A DNA stretch of 14,177 nucleotides from Deltaproteobacteria bacterium. Its GTDB lineage: Bacteria; Desulfobacterota; Desulfobacteria; Desulfobacterales; SURF-7. The position numbers and the translations under genes were made by a program. Positions 1 through 6,188 of the stretch are shown here, in pieces. The DNA is taken from positions 1-14,177 of the forward strand of contig JAFDJC010000050.1 of NCBI GenBank assembly GCA_019307665.1, written 5' to 3'. The number at the start of each line of letters is the position of its first letter. The stretch's first letter is position 1. The notes beneath the pieces are model-generated. The model was not told where the DNA came from. It made no database searches and saw nothing but the letters and a program-made list of their open reading frames with translations.

Positions 1-89
1 ATTTCCAGGCGAAATAATTCTGAGATCGGTAAATCAAACCTACCAAAAAAGAGGTCTTCGGAAAATCTGCGGTATATCTTTGCTGTCAC
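1..89 (-). CDS. possible N-terminal fragment of an unidentified protein, cut by window edge
   Basis: On the minus strand, a GTG at 89-87 opens a frame that stays open to the left edge (29 codons). The translation looks protein-like, containing IYRRFSEDLFFGRFDLPIS followed by ELFRLE. AAGGA lies 4 bases upstream of the GTG, and an in-frame TTG immediately before it is an alternative start. I do not recognise the family. The basic, aromatic start would suit a transposase, but that is a guess. Both plus-strand frames 1 and 2 are also open over much of this stretch, so the strand is not certain. The rest of the gene, if real, lies outside the window. Confidence 0.25.
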   Translation of the reverse strand, partial: MTAKIYRRFSEDLFFGRFDLPISELFRLE

Positions 90-212
90 CAAATCCTTAA
101 TTTGCGACTTCCTTTGCCGATCAACAAGGCAGGATTAACAACTATGATACAAAATGCCATATTTTTTTGGGTTCATCAACCTTCCGTTTTCGCTATAAGT
201 GAACAAAGGCTT

Positions 213-265
213 CTTGTGCTGTCGCACCCGGACAACGAGTTGTCCGGGCCACCCAAACTTGTGCT
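213..265. repeat. palindrome CCCGGACAAC-GA-GTTGTCCGGG flanked by 8-base direct repeats
   Basis: A perfect 10-base inverted repeat (227-236 and 239-248, 2-base spacer) lies inside a 37-base block. That block is bracketed by two copies of CTTGTGCT (213-220 and 258-265). The G+C-rich core contrasts with very AT-rich flanks. The arrangement fits a small inserted palindromic element (REP- or MITE-like) or an insertion-sequence end, with the direct repeats as a possible target-site duplication. It has no T-tract, so it is not a good terminator. One copy in one window cannot establish a family. Confidence 0.5.
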
Positions 266-319
266 ATCCATTTTTTTTAAACGAAAAAAAATTGGGGGGA
301 AGTCCATGCAATAAACTTC

Positions 320-346
320 TTGACATTTTTAAAAATACAGTATAAA
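320..346 (+). promoter_or_regulatory. sigma70-type promoter for the aromatic operon leader
   Basis: A perfect -35 box TTGACA (320-325) is followed after 15 bases by TATAAA (341-346), in AT-rich DNA. The spacer is shorter than the optimal 17. The predicted start near 352-354 would give about 30 bases of RNA before the leader-peptide start at 385, as expected for an attenuator leader. No better promoter is visible between here and the first structural gene at 592. Confidence 0.55.
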
Positions 347-384
347 AAATTTCTAAATTTCAGTTTCAAAAGGAGAATAGACAG

Positions 385-471
385 TTGGATTTCACATCTT
401 CAGGCAGATTTTTTTATTTTTATTTCTGGTACTATTATTTTAGCACCGGTCTGCCTGGACGTATGCGCTGA
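385..471 (+). CDS. aromatic leader peptide (28 aa) of the operon attenuator
   Basis: A TTG start at 385 is preceded by AAGGAG (370-375) with a 9-base spacer. It opens a 28-codon frame ending at TGA 469-471. Residues 9-19 are FFYFYFWYYYF, encoded by 409-441: 11 consecutive aromatic codons (5 Phe, 5 Tyr, 1 Trp), with another Phe at residue 3. No in-frame ATG lies upstream before the TAA at 343-345. Leader peptides loaded with the amino acid made by the downstream operon are the hallmark of ribosome-mediated attenuation (trpL, pheL, hisL). Here all three aromatic amino acids appear, which matches an operon that makes chorismate, Phe and Tyr. The peptide is expected to act through ribosome stalling and to have no function as a product. 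Its short length and TTG start explain why ORF callers would miss it. Confidence 0.85.
   Translation: MDFTSSGRFFYFYFWYYYFSTGLPGRMR
401..457 (+). promoter_or_regulatory. leader hairpin A:B bracketing the aromatic codons
   Basis: CAGGCAGA (401-408) is perfectly complementary to TCTGCCTG (450-457). The 41-base loop (409-449) begins exactly at the first aromatic codon and contains the whole aromatic run. The 3' arm has an alternative partner downstream: 448-457 can pair with 501-510 over 10 pairs, including two G-U. This makes it a candidate switch element, read out by the position of the ribosome on the leader peptide. The base complementarity is seen directly; the switching role is inferred. 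Confidence 0.6.
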
Positions 472-492
472 AAAAACTTGACATAACAAGCA

Positions 493-530
493 AAAAGCCG
501 CGGGCAGATCAAAAACTCGCGGCTTTTCTA
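493..530 (+). terminator. attenuator terminator T1 (upstream hairpin)
   Basis: AAAAGCCGCG (493-502) pairs with CGCGGCTTTT (518-527). The stem can extend by G503-U517 and G504-C516 to 12 pairs with an 11-base loop. It is followed by an imperfect U-rich tail (CTATTT). It lies 21 bases after the leader-peptide stop. Its 3' arm (516-527) can alternatively pair with the 5' arm of the next terminator (539-550), so it may act as a protector hairpin, a weak terminator, or both. Confidence 0.75.
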
Positions 531-537
531 TTTCCGG

Positions 538-573
538 AAAAGGCCGCGGGGACAAACTCCACGGCCTTTTTTT
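538..573 (+). terminator. attenuator terminator T2 (main intrinsic terminator before the operon)
   Basis: AAAAGGCCG (538-546) pairs with CGGCCTTTT (562-570). After a C-A mismatch, two further G-C pairs form with 559-560. Seven T follow without interruption (567-573). This is a textbook rho-independent terminator, and it sits just upstream of the AAGGAGGT ribosome site (581-588) of the first structural gene. A terminator between promoter and first gene makes sense only if it is regulated. The competing antiterminator is 516-527 with 539-550 (12 contiguous pairs, two of them G-U, 11-base loop). Confidence 0.85.
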
Positions 574-591
574 CTGCTGAAAGGAGGTAGT

Positions 592-1392
592 ATGACGATT
601 ATCGGTAAAAAAATTAGAATGGAGCGGATTTTAAACCGGAATACAGGTAACACAGTTATCGTACCTATGGATCACGGTATATCCGTGGGACCTATTGACG
701 GTGTCATTGACATGAAAACGGCCATACAGAACGTGTCTGAAGGGGGTGCAAACGCCATTGTCGAACACAAAGGCCTGGTCGGAGAAGGACATAGGAAAGA
801 GGGAACGGACATTGGTCTGATCGTTCATCTCTCCGCATCCACTAACCTGTCGCCGTATCCCCATGCAAAAACACTTGTGTGCACTGTGGAAGAGGCTCTC
901 AAGCTTGGAGCAGACGCAGTGTCGATTCATGTCAACATAGGAAACGGTCAGGAAAAAGAGATGCTGCAGGATTTCGGAAGGGTCAGCTATGAATCCCGCA
1001 CCTGGGGAATGCCGCTTCTTGCCATGGTTTATCCGCGCGGTGACAAGATAAAGGATGAGTACGATGTTAACGTGATAAAGCATGCTGCCCGTGTCGGAGA
1101 TGAAATGGGCGCCGATATTGTAAAAGTTTCTTACACGGGCAGCAGTGAGTCATTCCGCGAAGTAATTGAAGGTTGCTCAATCCCGGTTGTAATCGCCGGA
1201 GGAGAAAAAATGGACTCTGACAGGGATATTCTTGAAATGGTAAAAGGTTCCATCGATGCCGGAGGTGCCGGTGTTTCCATGGGGCGAAACGTATTCCAAC
1301 ATAGAAACCCGAAATTGATTGTCAGGGCAATTTCATCTATTGTTCATGAAGGAGCAAATGTTGAAGATGCAATACAATTACTTGAAGAGTGA
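592..1392 (+). CDS. aroA': 2-amino-3,7-dideoxy-D-threo-hept-6-ulosonate (ADH) synthase, DhnA/class I aldolase type
   Basis: This 266-residue TIM-barrel enzyme belongs to the DhnA-type class I fructose-bisphosphate aldolase family. It is expected to carry out the transaldolase-type first step of the archaeal-style shikimate route, joining a 6-deoxy-5-ketofructose-type donor with aspartate semialdehyde to give ADH. Visible motifs are MDHG with D27, MVYPRG with Y147, and DIVKVSYTG with the Schiff-base lysine K178. These keep the spacing I recall for D33/Y153/K184 of Methanocaldococcus MJ0400 (constant offset of 6). A C-terminal phosphate-binding pattern is seen at IAGG (about 197-200) and GAGVSMGRN. 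The start has a near-perfect Shine-Dalgarno AAGGAGGT. It is the first structural gene after the attenuator and is followed by DHQ synthase II after 38 bases, which argues strongly for ADH synthase over a glycolytic aldolase. Confidence 0.9.
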   Translation: MTIIGKKIRMERILNRNTGNTVIVPMDHGISVGPIDGVIDMKTAIQNVSEGGANAIVEHKGLVGEGHRKEGTDIGLIVHLSASTNLSPYPHAKTLVCTVEEALKLGADAVSIHVNIGNGQEKEMLQDFGRVSYESRTWGMPLLAMVYPRGDKIKDEYDVNVIKHAARVGDEMGADIVKVSYTGSSESFREVIEGCSIPVVIAGGEKMDSDRDILEMVKGSIDAGGAGVSMGRNVFQHRNPKLIVRAISSIVHEGANVEDAIQLLEE

Positions 1393-1430
1393 CGGCTTGT
1401 TAAATAATTAAAAATATTAGAGGATATGAA

Positions 1431-2423
1431 ATGCAAAAAATATGGGTAAAAATAGACCCGTGGGATAAGGATCTGGTGACTACAGCCCTTGAAGGCGGAG
1501 CAGATGCGCTAATGGTGCCCCCGGGATTTAGCCAAAAGGTAAAAGCACTTGGGAAAATTAAGACGATCGCAGAAGATGGGGATCTGAAACCAGGCAAAGA
1601 TGTCGTTATGTTCACAATTAAAAGTGGAGAAGATGAAGAAGAGATCGTGAAACTTAGCAGCGACAAAAAGGTCATTCTGGAATGTACCGACTGGACGGTT
1701 ATCCCTCTTGAGAACCTTATTGCAAAAGGAGCGGATGTCATCGCCCAAGTCCAAAGTCTTGCGGAAGCGCAAACCGCTTTTGGGATTCTGGAAAAAGGTG
1801 TGAGCCATATTTTGTTTCACACAACCGATCCCATGGAACTTAAAAAAGCACTTACATCGCTTACGGCTGACGAATCGAACATATCGCTTCAGGAAGCCAA
1901 AATCACTGAAATCAAAACTCTTGGGATGGGAGACCGGGTGTGCGTTGACACTTGCACATCGATGAAAATCGGTCAGGGAATGCTTATCGGTAACAGCAGT
2001 AGTGCCCTGTTTCTTGTCCATTCCGAAAGTGTACAAAATCCCTATGTGTCTCCAAGGCCGTTCAGGGTGAATGCCGGCGCTGTGCATGCTTATACGAGGG
2101 TGCCCGGAGGAAAAACAAGATATCTTTCAGAACTTTCTGCCGGCGACCCGGTTCTTATTACAGATTTCAAGGGAAAATCGACTACCGGCATTGTCGGAAG
2201 ACTGAAAATTGAAAAACGCCCGCTAATGCTGATAACTGCATCTGTTGCAGGAATAAGCATTACAACAATTCTTCAAAATGCTGAAACGATCCGCCTGACC
2301 GATCCTGAAGGAAATCCAATATCGGTTGTAAGTTTGAAACCGGGTGACAAAGTACTTGCAGCGGTAGAAGAGGGCGGCAGACATTTCGGCCATAAAATCG
2401 AAGAGACAATAACTGAAAAATAA
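1431..2423 (+). CDS. aroB': 3-dehydroquinate synthase II
   Basis: This 330-residue protein should convert ADH to 3-dehydroquinate by NAD-dependent oxidative deamination and ring closure (MJ1249 family), replacing canonical AroB. Family blocks are clear: WTVIPLENLIAKGADV at 88-103, GMGDRVCVDTC at 165-175, GQGMLIGNSSSALFLVH at 181-197, RPFRVNAGAVHAY at 209-221, PGGKTRYLSEL at 225-235 and VGRLKIEKRP at 255-264. The start ATG at 1431 follows an AGAGGA site. An overlapping out-of-frame ATG at 1426 gives only a few codons. There is no sign of the glycine-rich NAD fold of ordinary AroB. Its place directly after ADH synthase confirms the pair. It lies 12 bases before pheA. Confidence 0.93.
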   Translation: MQKIWVKIDPWDKDLVTTALEGGADALMVPPGFSQKVKALGKIKTIAEDGDLKPGKDVVMFTIKSGEDEEEIVKLSSDKKVILECTDWTVIPLENLIAKGADVIAQVQSLAEAQTAFGILEKGVSHILFHTTDPMELKKALTSLTADESNISLQEAKITEIKTLGMGDRVCVDTCTSMKIGQGMLIGNSSSALFLVHSESVQNPYVSPRPFRVNAGAVHAYTRVPGGKTRYLSELSAGDPVLITDFKGKSTTGIVGRLKIEKRPLMLITASVAGISITTILQNAETIRLTDPEGNPISVVSLKPGDKVLAAVEEGGRHFGHKIEETITEK

Positions 2424-2435
2424 GGCCACAGACCC

Positions 2436-2480
2436 ATGGATAAGATGGAGAAGATGGATAAGATGGATAAAATAGAAAAG
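2436..2480 (+). repeat. 9-base tandem repeat (ATGGATAAG type) at the start of pheA
   Basis: There are five consecutive 9-base units: ATGGATAAG, ATGGAGAAG, ATGGATAAG, ATGGATAAA and a degenerate ATAGAAAAG. They encode MDK/MEK-like triplets ahead of the mutase domain and supply four possible start codons. Because the unit is a multiple of three, slippage would change length without breaking the frame. Confidence 0.85.
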
Positions 2481-3566
2481 AACGAAAATTTGCCTGACTC
2501 ACATATTGAGCACATAAGGGACGACATCGATAGAATAGATAAAAATATCCTTGAACTTATCAATCAACGGCTTCGACTTGCAGGAGAAATAGGTTCCCTG
2601 AAGGAAAAAAACGGTGCTGAAATTTTATGCGCCAAACGGGAAAGCAAAATCCTTAAACAGCTCTGTGATATTAATGACGGCCCTTTGGCAGAAAAATTGC
2701 TTTGTCATATCTTTACAGAAATCATGTCTGCCTCAAGAGAAATCCAACGAGCCCGCAAAATAATTTACCTGGGACCCGAGGCAACATTCACACACATTGC
2801 TGCAATGAAACATTTCGGTCGATCTGCGGAATTCATTCCCCGCCCCACCATCAAGGACGTATTCCTTGAAGTAGAAAAGGGAAAAAGTGATTACGGTGTT
2901 GTACCGGTGGAAAATTCCATTGAAGGTTCCGTGAATTATACCCTTGACCTTTTTTTTGACTCGGACTTAAAAATATGCGCTGAAAAATATCAGACAATCT
3001 CTCTTGATCTTCTTTCAAAGTCAGGCAACATCGAAGATATCCGTGTTGTCTATTCACACCCCCAACCTGTCGGGCAATGTCGCAGATGGGTAAGGGAACA
3101 TCTTGGTAATGTCGATATAGAAGAATGCAGCAGTACATCATATGCCGCACGAAAAGCAGCAGGGAAACAGGATGCGGCCGCCATTGCCGGCAGCGAAGCT
3201 GCCGAACTTTATAATCTTCAAGTTGTTGCTTCCAGGATAGAAGATCAGTCCAGAAATACTACACGATTTCTTGTGATAGGAAAAAATCCTGTCAGCAAAA
3301 CCGGAGAGGATAAAACATCCATTATGTTTTCAGCGCCCCATGTCCCGGGTGCCCTTTACAAAGTACTTGAGCCGATTGCAAAATCAGGAATCAATATGCT
3401 GAAGCTGGAATCAAGGCCTGCAAAACATGAAAACTGGAGTTATTTTTTCTTTGTTGACCTTGAAGGCCATATGGATGACCCTGAAGTGTGTGAAACGATT
3501 GAAGGCATGAATAAAATCTGTCTGTTTCTTAGGGTTTTGGGATCATATCCAAGGGCAAAGCAATAA
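2436..3566 (+). CDS. pheA: bifunctional chorismate mutase / prephenate dehydratase (P-protein)
   Basis: This 376-residue cytosolic enzyme converts chorismate to prephenate and then to phenylpyruvate for phenylalanine. An AroQ-type chorismate mutase domain spans about residues 22-105 (IRDDIDRIDKNILELINQR, K56 region, RES at 68-70). The prephenate dehydratase domain spans about 108-285 and includes YLGPEATF, VPVENSIEGSV and the catalytic T-R-F at 276-278. The C-terminal ACT domain (about 295-370) carries GAL (305-307) and ESRP (325-328), the Phe-binding motifs, so feedback inhibition by Phe is expected. The N-terminus is a repeat, MDKMEKMDKMDK, with four in-frame ATG codons 9 bases apart (2436, 2445, 2454, 2463). 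The true start is uncertain because AAGG upstream is a weak ribosome site. It should also supply prephenate to the separate tyrA at the operon end. Confidence 0.95.
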   Translation: MDKMEKMDKMDKIEKNENLPDSHIEHIRDDIDRIDKNILELINQRLRLAGEIGSLKEKNGAEILCAKRESKILKQLCDINDGPLAEKLLCHIFTEIMSASREIQRARKIIYLGPEATFTHIAAMKHFGRSAEFIPRPTIKDVFLEVEKGKSDYGVVPVENSIEGSVNYTLDLFFDSDLKICAEKYQTISLDLLSKSGNIEDIRVVYSHPQPVGQCRRWVREHLGNVDIEECSSTSYAARKAAGKQDAAAIAGSEAAELYNLQVVASRIEDQSRNTTRFLVIGKNPVSKTGEDKTSIMFSAPHVPGALYKVLEPIAKSGINMLKLESRPAKHENWSYFFFVDLEGHMDDPEVCETIEGMNKICLFLRVLGSYPRAKQ

Positions 3567-3578
3567 AAAGGAGCCTAA

Positions 3579-4385
3579 ATGGACGCACACACATTATTAT
3601 ACGGTTTAATAGGAGATCCGGTTTCACACAGCCTGAGTCCCGTCATGCATAACAAAGCATTCAAGCAAATTGGATACAATGGCGCCTACCTGGCTTTTCA
3701 CATTAAGGATCTTGGGCCTGAAACAATATACGGTATAAAGGCCCTCGGAGTAAAAGGTTTAAGCGTAACCATACCCCATAAAGTTACGATTATGGATCTG
3801 ATTGACGAAATCGATGAAACCGCAAAAAAAATCGGTGCCGTGAACACGATTGTCAATGACAATGGAAAACTGTCAGGATACAATACAGATTGTATCGGAG
3901 CAGTAAAAGCACTCCAGGAAAAAACCCAGATCGCAGGAAAAGAAGTCGTCATGATCGGGGCAGGCGGCGCTGCTAGGGCCGTGGGATACGGTATATTGTC
4001 AAAAGGCGGAAAATTGAAAATTGTCAACATTCTTAAAGATGAAGGTGAAAACCTTGCCAAAGACCTTGATGTACCATACTATCCGATTTCTGATTTTAAA
4101 AAACTAGACTATCAGATACTGGTGAACACGACACCTGTAGGGATGACTCCGGATACCGATGCCATGCCGGTGCAGTCAAAAGACTTGAAAAAGGGTGCCG
4201 TAGTCATGGATATTATTTATAACCCTTTAAAAACAAAACTTTTAAAGGAGGCAGAAAAAATCGGATGCGCCACTGTAGATGGTGTATCAATGTTTGTATT
4301 TCAGGGTGTTGCTCAGTTTGAATTGTGGACCCAACAAAAAGCGCCGGTTGATCTGATGCGGCATACCGTTCTTGAATCACTTTAA
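3579..4385 (+). CDS. aroE: shikimate 5-dehydrogenase
   Basis: This 268-residue enzyme reduces 3-dehydroshikimate to shikimate. The N-terminal substrate domain shows SHSLSPVMHN (S18, S20), TIPHK with catalytic K68, and N89. YNTD supplies D104. The nucleotide-binding domain has the glycine loop GAGGAAR at 127-133, and Q242 lies in the C-terminal FQG block. Length is typical of monofunctional AroE, with no fused AroD. One oddity is that the usual N-R-T motif after the second Rossmann strand reads N-I-L (150-152). The Arg that normally clamps the NADP 2'-phosphate is therefore absent, and cofactor preference may be altered. The start ATG follows AAGGAG. It lies 12 bases after pheA and 16 bases before the chosen aroA start. 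Confidence 0.94.
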   Translation: MDAHTLLYGLIGDPVSHSLSPVMHNKAFKQIGYNGAYLAFHIKDLGPETIYGIKALGVKGLSVTIPHKVTIMDLIDEIDETAKKIGAVNTIVNDNGKLSGYNTDCIGAVKALQEKTQIAGKEVVMIGAGGAARAVGYGILSKGGKLKIVNILKDEGENLAKDLDVPYYPISDFKKLDYQILVNTTPVGMTPDTDAMPVQSKDLKKGAVVMDIIYNPLKTKLLKEAEKIGCATVDGVSMFVFQGVAQFELWTQQKAPVDLMRHTVLESL

Positions 4386-4401
4386 CCAAATAGAGATGTA
4401 T

Positions 4402-5661
4402 ATGAAAAAAATCAGCACAGAAGAAATTAAAAACAATACGGTTTCAATGCCTGGTTCCAAGAGCTACACGCATCGGCTGCTTATAGCCTCCGCCCTTTCA
4501 GACGGCACGTGCCTTATTAAAAATATGCTGAAAAGCGAAGACACGCTCCATACTCTTGAAGCGCTGAAGCAGATGGGAGTTAAAGCAGAGAATACTGAAG
4601 AGGGACTTCGTATTGAAGGTACAAAAGGTGTGCTTATACCTTCAAGTAAACCGATTTATCTCGGAAATTCCGGAACTTCAATGCGGCTTTTAACCGGAGT
4701 GGCAGCTATTGGCAAAGATGCCTATACATTAACCGGAACAGATAGGATGCATGAACGTCCGATACAGGACCTGATTGATGCACTGAAGATGATAGCAATT
4801 CCAGTCAAGTCTCTTGGCGACGACGGATGCCCGCCTGTTGAAATCAGAGGCTCAAGAATAAAGGGGGGGCGGGTATCGCTGAGGTGTGATACCAGCAGTC
4901 AGTTTCTTTCATCTCTCCTTCTTATCGCGCCCTATACTGAAAAAGGACTCGACATCACTGTAACTCACGGTCCTGTTTCAAAACCGTATATCGACATGAC
5001 CGTCGATATTATGGAGCAGCTGGGCGTAAACGTCAGTCGGGACGGATACAATTATTTTCATGTTCCCGGAAAGCAGGTATATCGTCATGGTACCTATACG
5101 GTTGACCCGGACTGTTCACAGGCCGGGTATTTCTGGGCGGCGGCGGCAGTGACAAAAAAAAGAATCAAGGTCAACCATATTACAAAGGATTCACGGCAGG
5201 GAGATGTACGTTTTGTCGACGTCCTTGAAAAAATGGGATGCCGGGTCGAGCATGAAAAGGACGGCATTGCCGTTACAGGAGCAAAACTCAATGCCGTGAA
5301 TGTTGACATGTCTGATATGCCGGATATCGTTCCCACTCTTGCCGTTGTGGCCGCATTTGCCGAGGGAACAACAAAAATAGAGAACGTGGCACATCTTAAG
5401 GAAAAAGAAAGTGACAGGCTGGGCAGTGTTGCCCTTGAACTGCAAAAAATGGGGATTAAAGCGGAAGCAGACGATGCCGGTCTGACCGTTACAGGCGGCA
5501 AACCGCATGGTGCAGTTATCAATACGTATGATGATCACCGTATGGCCATGAGTTTTGCGGTTGCCGGTCTCATTGTTCCTGATATACAGATAATGGATGA
5601 AAGATGTGTTGAAAAATCGTTTCCTGACTTCTGGGATGTTTTTGAAAGGCTGTATACATAA
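4402..5661 (+). CDS. aroA: 3-phosphoshikimate 1-carboxyvinyltransferase (EPSP synthase)
   Basis: This enzyme transfers enolpyruvate from PEP to shikimate-3-phosphate. With the start at 4402 it is 419 residues, close to the usual 425-430. Motifs are PGSKSYTHR (17-25; K20, S21, R25), LGNSGTSMRLL (88-97), DRMHERP (114-120), SSQFLSS (165-171), catalytic D308 in SDMPDIVPTL, KEKESDRL (333-340; E336, R339) and YDDHRMAM (H379, R380). ATG 4402 has an AGAG site 6 bases upstream. An upstream in-frame ATG (4396) sits on that site, and a TTG at 4372 would overlap aroE, so both are less likely. The Leu after the GTSMR Arg, where E. coli has Pro101, is the non-class-I form. The stop TAA overlaps the next ATG by one base. 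Confidence 0.94.
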   Translation: MKKISTEEIKNNTVSMPGSKSYTHRLLIASALSDGTCLIKNMLKSEDTLHTLEALKQMGVKAENTEEGLRIEGTKGVLIPSSKPIYLGNSGTSMRLLTGVAAIGKDAYTLTGTDRMHERPIQDLIDALKMIAIPVKSLGDDGCPPVEIRGSRIKGGRVSLRCDTSSQFLSSLLLIAPYTEKGLDITVTHGPVSKPYIDMTVDIMEQLGVNVSRDGYNYFHVPGKQVYRHGTYTVDPDCSQAGYFWAAAAVTKKRIKVNHITKDSRQGDVRFVDVLEKMGCRVEHEKDGIAVTGAKLNAVNVDMSDMPDIVPTLAVVAAFAEGTTKIENVAHLKEKESDRLGSVALELQKMGIKAEADDAGLTVTGGKPHGAVINTYDDHRMAMSFAVAGLIVPDIQIMDERCVEKSFPDFWDVFERLYT

Positions 5662-6188
5662 TGAATATTTATCTCACAGGATACAGGTGTACAGGAAAAA
5701 CGACTATCGGAACTCTACTTGCAGAAAATTTAGAATGGAAGGTTGTGGATGCTGACGAAATGTTGGTAAAAGATGCCAAGGCTACGATTTCCGACATCGT
5801 GGCTGACCAGGGATGGGATGCTTTCAGGGAAATGGAAAAATTGATTATAAACCGCATTGGACAACTGGATCAACATGTCGTTGCCACAGGCGGCGGGGCT
5901 GTTTTGAATAATGAAAATGTGAAATGCATGAAAAAAACGGGCATAGTTGTCTGGCTTAAAGCAAGGCCTGAAACCATCCGGAAACGGCTGGAAGCAGATG
6001 ATAACACCCAAGAACAGAGACCGTCCCTTACATCAAGCGACCTGTATAATGAAATAGAGGAAGTTCTTAATATAAGAAACCCATTGTATGAAAAAGCAAT
6101 GGATTTTTCAGTCGAGACAGACGACAAGGATATTTCCGATATATGCAATACTATTATTAAGGAGCTAAAATGCCGGGAAATACAATAG
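5661..6188 (+). CDS. aroK: shikimate kinase
   Basis: This 175-residue P-loop kinase phosphorylates the 3-OH of shikimate using ATP. The Walker A is GYRCTGKTT (7-15), with Cys where most family members have a small residue such as Gly. The shikimate-binding DAD is at 30-32, F-R-E-M-E with R56 at 55-59, and the GGG of the Walker B/substrate loop at 77-79. The lid-region arginine is in QRPSL (R120), and R139 lies near the C-terminus. The start codon shares one base with the aroA stop (TAATG), and the 3' end overlaps aroC by 19 bases, so translation is probably coupled. I cannot distinguish aroK from aroL naming by sequence alone. Confidence 0.93.
   Translation: MNIYLTGYRCTGKTTIGTLLAENLEWKVVDADEMLVKDAKATISDIVADQGWDAFREMEKLIINRIGQLDQHVVATGGGAVLNNENVKCMKKTGIVVWLKARPETIRKRLEADDNTQEQRPSLTSSDLYNEIEEVLNIRNPLYEKAMDFSVETDDKDISDICNTIIKELKCREIQ

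Noticed and set aside
102..314. 70-residue plus-strand ORF (TTG start)
   Set aside because: It runs through the palindrome and its flanking repeats, has no ribosome site, and its composition is not protein-like.
478..483. Second TTGACA, as a -35 box between leader peptide and terminators
   Set aside because: No -10-like hexamer lies 15-19 bases downstream (the region is the GC-rich T1 stem), so it is unlikely to be a promoter.
320..591. T-box or metabolite riboswitch explanation for the leader
   Set aside because: No T-box bulge consensus or known riboswitch motif is seen, while the aromatic leader ORF explains the terminators directly.
592..1392. First operon gene as a glycolytic class I fructose-bisphosphate aldolase
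   Set aside because: It is followed by DHQ synthase II and the rest of the aromatic pathway, and its active-site spacing matches ADH synthase.
4372..4401. TTG start of aroA at 4372 inside the end of aroE
   Set aside because: Family alignment begins near MKKIS, and ATG 4402 has a well-spaced AGAG site. The upstream extension adds only unconserved residues.
5094..5538. Long minus-strand ORFs inside aroA, and similar ones in other operon genes
   Set aside because: They are antisense shadows of well-supported coding regions.
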